Shown here one piece after another: positions 5,746 through 10,618 of a stretch of 10,618 bases of DNA (the stretch's first letter is position 1; every line of letters starts with the position of its first letter). The notes under the pieces are model-generated. The model searched no databases and had not been told where the DNA came from. It saw nothing but the letters and a program-made list of their open reading frames with translations. The translations under genes were made by a program, and so were the position numbers. This DNA comes from JAPLDB01 sp038206355. Its GTDB lineage: Bacteria; Bacteroidota; Bacteroidia; AKYH767-A; 2013-40CM-41-45. Location of the stretch: NCBI GenBank assembly GCA_038206355.1, contig JBBRAY010000083.1, forward strand, positions 1-10,618, read 5' to 3'.

Positions 5746-7680
5746 TTATTTGATAATTGAATCCACTACATCCTGGTGAATTTTCACCGGATATTTTGAA
5801 CGCAATGATTCAATCCATTCCTTCTCAAGATACCCCTGATAATCGGCGGTAACAAGTCCCTTTGCTTCTTCCAGTGTTTTTGGCGTTGATGCAATTTTTT
5901 GTTTCACGTCAACAAAAACAATTGAATTGCCATGTTTGAAATCTTTTGTCATTCCCGGTACCCAGGGAATAGAATCAATAACTTCATTGTCGCCTTTAAG
6001 AAATTTTGAATACTTCACCTGCAGGTTCAACTGACTGCTTTTATTCACGCGAGCCATCAATGTATCTGCGTCATCTATGGTCTTCATCAGTTTGTGAACA
6101 TTCTTCGCAACATCAGCGCTTGAACAGGTATAAACAGTGGCTTCAAGTCTGTCGTTCCACATGTAGTTGTTTTTGTTTTTTGTATAATAATCCAGAAGTC
6201 CGGAAGTATCCTTTACTGCTTTTGACCATACTTTTTTATCTGTCAGTTCAAACAATAAAATACCATCACGGTACTCCTGCATCAGTGATTTGAAGTCAGG
6301 ATAATTAACATCAAGCATTTTTTCTTCGTAAGCCAATGCACTCTCATTCACCCATTCAGTGTACATACCGGCAGCCATGGCCTGTGGAGTTCCTGAGCCT
6401 TTTTTAGTCTGGTGATCTGTGAGGTACTTTGAGAAATCCTTTTGAGAAAAAGTGCTTGTTCCAAGTGTGAACATGGTATTGTTAAGCTTATCAGCCTTCT
6501 CTCCGGTCCATTTTCCTGAGGTCAGCGTAGTATCAACGATCTTCATAAATTCATCTTTTGCCTTTGGCATTTCTTTGAAATTATACTTCGCTTTAATTTT
6601 ATTGATCATTGAAGATTTACTCAATTCAGAACGGGAATCTTTTCCGACTCTGTTTTTCAAATCTGCCTGAAGTTCTTCATAAGATCCCAACTGTTTTTTC
6701 TCAAGAAGCTTAATGATATGCCAGCCATAAGAAGTACGGATTGGCGCACTTACATCACCAATTTCATTCAGCGCAAATGCTGCTTTTTCAAATTCCGGTA
6801 CCATGCGGCCTGTTCCGAATTGCGGTAAAGCACCACCGGATTTTGCTGATCCCTGATCGTCAGAAAATTGTTTAGCGAGGTCTTCAAAATTCTCGCCTGA
6901 CTTCAGTTTGCCTGCGATCTCTTCGATTTTGGCAAAGGCCTTCAAAGAATCTTCAGGTTTTCCACCCGACTGAAATTTCGACATGATGTGTGCACATTTA
7001 ACTTCTCCCTGTGCCGGACGGGAATCCATAACTTTGATGATGTGGTATCCAAAGCGGGTACGGATTGGTTGAGAAACCTCTCCCTTCTTTGTGTTAAAAG
7101 CAGCAGTCTCAAAAGGGTAAACCATTTGTAATGAAGTGAAATAACCGAGGTCTCCGTTGTTCTCTTTTGCCGAAGGATCATCCGATTTTGCTTTTGCAAT
7201 GGCAGCGAAATCACCACCTTTAATTACCTCTTCTCTGATTTTGGTAATTTTATTATACGCTTCAATGGTATCCTTTGGCAATGCATCAGGAGCCAGTTTT
7301 ACAAGTACATGGCTCGCTCTCACGTCAGTTTTCATCCTCTCATACGCCTCTTTTAACAGGTTCTCTGACACATCTTTATCAGTAAGATATGGTTGAGCCA
7401 ATTGCTTCCTGTAACCTGCAAGTTCATCAGTAAATGCCTTTGCCGTATCCATTCCTGTTTCCAGTGCTTCACGGACTTTCAGCTTATAATTGATGTAAAG
7501 GTTCAGGTAATCTGTAACCGCTTTTCTATCGAAAGAAGTTTCCTTTGTATTGTTTTTCTTATAAACTCTTTCGAACTCAGCTTTCGAAATATCTTCTCCG
7601 GCAATGGAGAGGATTGACTGCGCATTGGCGGTAGCGAAAGCACAAAAGATGAGGCATGTAAAAAATAGTTTGCGAAGCAT
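5746..7680 (-). CDS. Periplasmic peptidyl-prolyl isomerase with two parvulin domains
   Basis: This PpiC/SurA-type foldase isomerises X-Pro bonds and helps outer membrane and secreted proteins fold. The 644-residue protein has a clear signal peptide (MLRKLFFTCLIFCAFATANAQ, cleavage near 20). A SurA-like N-terminal helical domain covers about 30-115. Parvulin domain 1 is at about 120-218 (RASHVLV, NNGDLGYFTSLQMVYPFE, VSQPIRTRFGYHIIKV). Parvulin domain 2 is at about 226-327 (KCAHIMSK, KSGGALPQFGTGRMVPEFE, VSAPIRTSYGWHIIKL). A C-terminal region of about 310 residues has no motif I recognise and may complete the chaperone cradle. No lipobox is present, so it is soluble. A strong promoter lies about 30 bases upstream and a terminator just downstream. 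The following lipoprotein gene is a probable functional partner. A gene symbol such as surA is possible, but orthology cannot be settled here. Confidence 0.93.
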   Translation of the reverse strand: MLRKLFFTCLIFCAFATANAQSILSIAGEDISKAEFERVYKKNNTKETSFDRKAVTDYLNLYINYKLKVREALETGMDTAKAFTDELAGYRKQLAQPYLTDKDVSENLLKEAYERMKTDVRASHVLVKLAPDALPKDTIEAYNKITKIREEVIKGGDFAAIAKAKSDDPSAKENNGDLGYFTSLQMVYPFETAAFNTKKGEVSQPIRTRFGYHIIKVMDSRPAQGEVKCAHIMSKFQSGGKPEDSLKAFAKIEEIAGKLKSGENFEDLAKQFSDDQGSAKSGGALPQFGTGRMVPEFEKAAFALNEIGDVSAPIRTSYGWHIIKLLEKKQLGSYEELQADLKNRVGKDSRSELSKSSMINKIKAKYNFKEMPKAKDEFMKIVDTTLTSGKWTGEKADKLNNTMFTLGTSTFSQKDFSKYLTDHQTKKGSGTPQAMAAGMYTEWVNESALAYEEKMLDVNYPDFKSLMQEYRDGILLFELTDKKVWSKAVKDTSGLLDYYTKNKNNYMWNDRLEATVYTCSSADVAKNVHKLMKTIDDADTLMARVNKSSQLNLQVKYSKFLKGDNEVIDSIPWVPGMTKDFKHGNSIVFVDVKQKIASTPKTLEEAKGLVTADYQGYLEKEWIESLRSKYPVKIHQDVVDSIIK

Positions 7681-7709
7681 AGTTATGGTTTTATTTTTTT
7701 TAAGGGTTG

Positions 7710-7739
7710 CAAATTTAGTTAAAGAATCGTGTCTGCAAA
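7710..7739 (-). promoter_or_regulatory. Promoter of the parvulin gene
   Basis: On the minus strand TTTG (7739-7736), an 18-base spacer and TAAATTTG (7717-7710) match the Bacteroidota -33/-7 consensus TTTG and TAnnTTTG at every defined position. Transcription would start near 7703, giving a leader of about 22 bases. It lies between this gene and the redoxin gene, so the parvulin gene is independently transcribed. Confidence 0.75.
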
Positions 7740-7803
7740 ACGAATGTTTTTTTCAAATAAAAAGGTGAAAATGAAATGAAAGAAACCGATTCTAAGCCTC
7801 AAT

Positions 7804-8328
7804 TTACCTGATCCGCTGATTTAATTCGGCTTCAAGCTGCTCAATCCTGCCGAGGCGGTTCGTAAGCAGAATTTTATTCCTGTCAAGGAGGTACATCGTC
7901 GGACTGACGGTGAGTTTGTAATCCGCCCTGAGGCTATCCAAAGACAATGAATCAGGGAAAATATTCTTCCAGGAGAGCTGTTGTTCAAGCAAATAGCGTT
8001 TCCATTCTTCCCGATCCGATTCTACAGGAATGGCAACTACCTCCAGACCAATATCGTGATAGCTGTTGTACAATTTTTGCAATTCAGGGGTCACCACGGC
8101 GCATAAATGACAATGTACTTCGTAAAAGTATAGAAGCGTATATCTCGATTTAATTTTAGATAGACAAAACGATTTATTTTTAGAATCTTTTCCTTTTATG
8201 TCAGGCGCCTTAATTCCGGCATTGAGCGAAGGATAAAGTCCCGTATCCTGTCCCGAAGAAGACCGGCTATCAGCTAAAAAAAATGAAAGAAATATAATTA
8301 CGAATGTATGTCTGAATCTCATTTGCAT
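7804..8328 (-). CDS. Exported TlpA/redoxin-type thiol protein
   Basis: This 174-residue thioredoxin-fold protein has a signal or anchor segment (FVIIFLSFFLADS, about 9-21). The thioredoxin part covers about 35-170: APDIKGKD at the start, the active site YFYEVHCHLC (Cys73, Cys76), the 'EVVAIPVESDREEW' strand-helix region, and the cis-Pro loop VSPTMYLLD (Pro143). The active site is CHLC rather than the CxPC of classical TlpA; other Bacteroidota proteins have related YDPxCxxC sites. It would reduce or exchange disulfides in the periplasm; its partner is unknown. The ATG at 8328 is 9 bases after the stop of the TfoX-like gene, so the two are probably co-transcribed. The ATG at 8322 (MRFRHTF) is an equally plausible start. 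Confidence 0.85.
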   Translation of the reverse strand: MQMRFRHTFVIIFLSFFLADSRSSSGQDTGLYPSLNAGIKAPDIKGKDSKNKSFCLSKIKSRYTLLYFYEVHCHLCAVVTPELQKLYNSYHDIGLEVVAIPVESDREEWKRYLLEQQLSWKNIFPDSLSLDSLRADYKLTVSPTMYLLDRNKILLTNRLGRIEQLEAELNQRIR

Positions 8329-8337
8329 TAACTGATT

Positions 8338-8700
8338 CTACTTTTTACTCTTCTTTTTAGCTGACTTCTTCGATGGCTTTGCCTTTTTATTGAACTCTAG
8401 AGCAAGACCTACCCAATATTCAAGTTTCTTAATGGTGTTCAATGCTTCAATGTCAACAAAAACATACCCCTTCATTATTTTTCCGGTGAAGTCCATGGGC
8501 TTGCAGCCTTCTTTTTCCATTGCCTCATCATATTTTTCGGGATCGAGACGCACCATTAAGCGTTCCTGTTCTACGCCCACACACATTTTGTCATTGACCA
8601 TAAAGCACAATCCGCCAAACATTTTTTTCTCCTCCACTTTTTTATGTGTCCGGGAAATTATTTCGCGAGTGCGATCTGCGAGTTTTTCGTTGAATGCCAT
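8338..8700 (-). CDS. TfoX N-terminal domain protein
   Basis: This 120-residue protein contains the TfoX_N domain (PF04993 type) at about 10-102. It shows KKMFGGLCFMVNDKMCVGV (25-43), RLDPEKYDEAM (51-61) and PMDFTGKIMKGYVFVD (68-83). The tail from 105 is almost all Lys, Ser and Ala, which suggests nucleic acid binding or an unstructured end. Full TfoX/Sxy of gammaproteobacteria promotes competence gene expression. Stand-alone N-domain proteins are widespread, their role is not established, and a competence function should not be assumed. It has no signal peptide and is cytoplasmic. It leads a probable two-gene unit with the exported thiol protein. No clear TAnnTTTG promoter is visible ahead, where a short palindrome (8732-8750) and a larger inverted repeat lie. 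Confidence 0.9.
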   Translation of the reverse strand: MAFNEKLADRTREIISRTHKKVEEKKMFGGLCFMVNDKMCVGVEQERLMVRLDPEKYDEAMEKEGCKPMDFTGKIMKGYVFVDIEALNTIKKLEYWVGLALEFNKKAKPSKKSAKKKSKK

Positions 8701-8731
8701 AGTGAAATATGTTTATCAATTTGTTACCACT

Positions 8732-8750
8732 ATCCCGATAACATCGGGAT
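8732..8750. repeat. Short palindrome ahead of the TfoX-like gene
   Basis: ATCCCGAT (8732-8739) and ATCGGGAT (8743-8750) are perfectly inverted around AAC. It lies 31-50 bases upstream of the TfoX-like start codon. It could be an operator, a leader hairpin, or a copy of a small dispersed palindrome of the kind common in Bacteroidota intergenic regions. There is no T-run, so it is not an intrinsic terminator. Confidence 0.55.
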
Positions 8751-8777
8751 CAATAATTTTCATAAATGCTTAATCAA

Positions 8778-8892
8778 ATTGCCACAGATGCACAGATAAA
8801 AAATAATAAAAGAAAGCCGCAGAATTTGTCCGGCAAGACGGGAATTACAGATTGCATTTGTGATTGTATTAAATCTGTGCATCTGTGGCAAT
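8778..8892. repeat. Perfect 20-bp inverted repeat with 75-base core
   Basis: ATTGCCACAGATGCACAGAT (8778-8797) is repeated perfectly inverted at 8873-8892. The 115-base unit sits between the beta-propeller gene and the TfoX-like gene. The arms themselves contain the tandem half-sites CACAGATG and CACAGAT. The core encodes nothing convincing. The size and perfect terminal arms suggest a MITE-like or REP-like mobile unit; as RNA it would fold into a long hairpin closing the upstream transcript. The repeat is seen directly; mobility is inferred. Confidence 0.75.
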
Positions 8893-8957
8893 GTATTTTT
8901 CGTTTGTTGTAATCATGTCCCACATCGCTTTTGAAAAGCAATATCCATGATCTGAAA

Positions 8958-10076
8958 TCATTCCTTTTCAATTTTAATCAATCGACTTTTATCCTTCACT
9001 TTTACAAAATACATTTCTGATGCGAAGTTGCTGATATCAACCCGTATTTTGTTGTTCGTGATTTCACTCCTGTAAATTTCTTTTCCTGCGATGTCAAAGA
9101 TAATTATCGTTTCTCCAATCAGTGCATTATTTACTTCGAAAGTAAAATTTCCAGCAGATGGATTTGGGAAAATACTGAATTCAATTTTGTCCTTTCCAAT
9201 TATATCTATACCGGTAGTATAAGGTGCGCCGACAAAAATGATCAAATAATTGTTGGTGCCAATCTTTACAGCAGAAGGATCTCCACCATGAAGGTTTGTA
9301 TTAATAAATCCATTCCACACTCCTCCGTTGGGTGTTGAATTATACCAGATTCCGTTTCTCCCCGCACCGTAAAACCTCAGTTCACCGGTATCATTCACCA
9401 TGTAATTACCAGTCCAGTTATGAGATGAATCAGAAGGAATGTCCTGCACTTTCGTGAAGTTAATTCCGTTTTGTGAAATATAATGATACGCACCCTGCTG
9501 AGGACTGCCGATTGGTGCTAGATAATGAAATATACTGTGAAAGTGAATCACGGCAGGATCAATAACCCGGCTATTCGGTTCATCAACGCGTGGCATCGGT
9601 TCAAAGGAATAATTAACACCATCGGTACTTATGGCAGAGTATGTATTCACTGTTGAATCGAGGCCATTCGGGATACCATCGCTGGAAGAATAATAAATTC
9701 TGATGCTATCGGCATTCAGTGGCAATAATGTGGGATCAAAGGGACGCTGGTAATTTACAGGGAGCCCGTTAACTGTTATTGGTGCCGGTGTTGTCCAGTT
9801 TATTCCGTTATCATAAGAAAATTTTACCGCTACCCTGTCCCATGTCGGCGAACCATTTGGCTGACGAAACCACTGAAATGCGCAAACCAAGGTATCACCT
9901 TTCCACCTGACGACTGAAGGGACTCCGGATGAATCCTGAAAGATCACAGGAGGATTAAAGTTTATCCCATCACTGCTCCAGGCAATCTTCAAAGGATTTT
10001 CCCAGGGGAAACCCTGCGGCATAACATTTTTTGAAAGGAGTAGCAAGAATAAAAAAGCCGTAAATACTTTATTCAT
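8958..10076 (-). CDS. Type IX secreted beta-propeller protein (glycosidase-like)
   Basis: This 372-residue exported protein has a signal peptide (MNKVFTAFLFLLLLSKNVMPQ, about 1-21) and a C-terminal Por sorting domain (about 298-372: FSIFPNPSAGNFTFEV, GKEIYRSEI, MYFVKVKDKSRLIKIEKE). It should therefore cross the outer membrane by the type IX system and be anchored or released. Between them is a repeat fold with Asp-box-like turns SSDGINF (34-40), SYDNGINW (87-94), STDGVNY (150-156) and SQNGINF (201-207). It also has recurring DP motifs: RPFDPTLL (111-118), VIDPAVIHF (171-179) and GGDPSAV (264-270). These fit a five-bladed propeller of the GH43/GH32 type or a sialidase-like propeller. Whether it is an active glycosidase cannot be told, because catalytic residues are not assignable by eye. 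Isolated in its own unit. Confidence 0.82.
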   Translation of the reverse strand: MNKVFTAFLFLLLLSKNVMPQGFPWENPLKIAWSSDGINFNPPVIFQDSSGVPSVVRWKGDTLVCAFQWFRQPNGSPTWDRVAVKFSYDNGINWTTPAPITVNGLPVNYQRPFDPTLLPLNADSIRIYYSSSDGIPNGLDSTVNTYSAISTDGVNYSFEPMPRVDEPNSRVIDPAVIHFHSIFHYLAPIGSPQQGAYHYISQNGINFTKVQDIPSDSSHNWTGNYMVNDTGELRFYGAGRNGIWYNSTPNGGVWNGFINTNLHGGDPSAVKIGTNNYLIIFVGAPYTTGIDIIGKDKIEFSIFPNPSAGNFTFEVNNALIGETIIIFDIAGKEIYRSEITNNKIRVDISNFASEMYFVKVKDKSRLIKIEKE

Positions 10077-10186
10077 TTTTTTCTTTAAAAGTATTTAATT
10101 TTTTCAGGTAATTGGTATTCCGAAGATAAGAAATAGAAATCACCGAACACTGAACATTGCGATAGCGAACGGATGTCAGAATGAAT

Positions 10187-10294
10187 TTACTCAGGTAAAA
10201 GTTTAATCAACCTCTTTACACCAAATGAACTATTGTTTCCGCTGAATTTTTTGCTTGTCCTCACCTGAGATAAAGCAAGCTTTACTCCGTTAAG
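10187..10294 (-). other. 35-codon protein-like open frame without ATG
   Basis: Between TAA at 10297-10295 and TAA at 10189-10187 one minus-strand frame is open and reads like a protein, starting LNGVKLALSQVRTSKKF and ending RLIKLLPE. There is no ATG. From memory, similar phrases turn up as spurious small frames in other Bacteroidota genomes, which suggests a dispersed repeat rather than a gene. That recollection could not be checked here. Confidence 0.35.
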
Positions 10295-10322
10295 TTACAT
10301 ACTATGAAATGGATTTAAAATT

Positions 10323-10504
10323 GGCCTTGTAGAAAAAGCGTTAAAAAATTTTTCACTGAAGCCGTTAAAAAAGAAAAATGTGCGTGAACGTTTATTAGAA
10401 ATTCAGCCGGCTAATCAGTTGCAACGTCTCTAAGATGAAACTGTCAGAAGCTTGCTTTTTTCTTTTAGGCTGAAGTGAAAAAATTTAGCTTTTTCTACAC
10501 AGCC
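10323..10504. repeat. MITE-like imperfect inverted repeat, about 180 bp
   Basis: TGTAGAAAAAGC (10328-10339) is perfectly inverted at 10488-10499. The arms extend outward to 10323 and 10504 with 15 of 17 positions matching. Inward, A-rich tracts, TTTTTCAC and (T)GAAGCC also pair with gaps to about 10363 and 10469. The interior contains a short minus-strand frame ending at 10395-10397 (SDSFILETLQLISRLNF). The whole resembles a small non-autonomous mobile unit or a structured RNA; no transposase is nearby. Confidence 0.55.
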
Positions 10505-10541
10505 TTGACCTTTTGGTTCTTTTGCGTCAAGGCAAAAGAAC
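10502..10541. repeat. Two overlapping, mutually exclusive hairpins
   Basis: GCCTTGAC (10502-10509) pairs with GTCAAGGC (10526-10533). GTTCTTTTGC (10516-10525) pairs with GCAAAAGAAC (10532-10541) around a 6-base loop. Both are perfect, but they share 10532-10533 and the loop of one contains an arm of the other, so only one can form fully. It directly adjoins the MITE-like repeat and may be part of the same dispersed element. Confidence 0.55.
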
Positions 10542-10618
10542 ACACAAAGGATAAAAGAAAAAACATGTTAAGGGAGATCTGGTCTATAAGTCGATTTACA
10601 ATTATAAAGTGGGATTAA

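Larger units (their letters stand above)
10077..10618. other. Long gene-free region with repeat-like DNA
   Basis: No gene of normal length is present in these 542 bases. Positions 10077-10186 form the upstream region of the beta-propeller gene; I see no convincing promoter, only a TATCTTCG one base off TAnnTTTG. Positions 10187-10541 carry two short protein-like frames without ATG, a MITE-like inverted repeat and two competing hairpins, listed separately. From 10542 to the edge I see nothing. Confidence 0.6.

Noticed and set aside
8774..8971. Minus-strand 65-residue frame
   Set aside because: Most of it is the translation of the inverted repeat at 8778-8892 and its start lies inside the beta-propeller gene.
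1..10618. CRISPR array, tRNA or complete insertion sequence
   Set aside because: No regularly spaced direct repeats, no tRNA-like cloverleaf with a CCA end, and no transposase-like frame were seen on either strand.

Overview
The window reads as a chromosomal segment of a moderately AT-rich Bacteroidota bacterium, probably near the Chitinophagia or Sphingobacteriia. The evidence is two Por/type IX secretion C-terminal sorting domains, the small Bacteroidota-specific DUF4295 protein between rpmG and ftsY, promoters of the TAnnTTTG type, and a parvulin/lipoprotein pair typical of this phylum. Every well-supported gene lies on the minus strand, so the window is transcribed from right to left. The species cannot be named from sequence alone.

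Layout, left to right. Positions 1-455 hold a possible 3' end of a plus-strand gene and otherwise degenerate sequence. Next come a secreted protein of unknown function (456-1046) and a 5'-truncated remnant of a type IX secreted repeat protein (1089-1658). The housekeeping block follows: ftsY (1746-2705), DUF4295 (2879-3034) and rpmG (3124-3306). In transcription order this is rpmG, DUF4295, ftsY, with a promoter ahead of rpmG and a roughly 100-base nested inverted repeat just ahead of ftsY.

The centre is an envelope protein-quality group: a periplasmic two-domain parvulin foldase (5746-7680, good promoter), a SurA-like lipoprotein (4801-5670), and an exported M24 aminopeptidase P (3404-4801) coupled to the lipoprotein by a TAATG overlap. 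A terminator-like hairpin sits directly against the start codon of the lipoprotein. To the right are a TlpA/redoxin-type exported thiol protein (7804-8328) and a TfoX N-terminal-domain protein (8338-8700), which look co-transcribed. A type IX secreted beta-propeller protein (8958-10076) follows.

The unusual material is in the gaps: a perfect 20-bp inverted repeat at 8778-8892, a short palindrome at 8732-8750, and a long repeat-like region at 10187-10541. That last region has a MITE-like inverted repeat, two overlapping and mutually exclusive hairpins, and two small protein-like open frames without ATG starts. I did not find a CRISPR array, a complete insertion sequence, tRNA, rRNA or an obvious defence system. 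The window is mostly ordinary housekeeping DNA with several miniature repeats.
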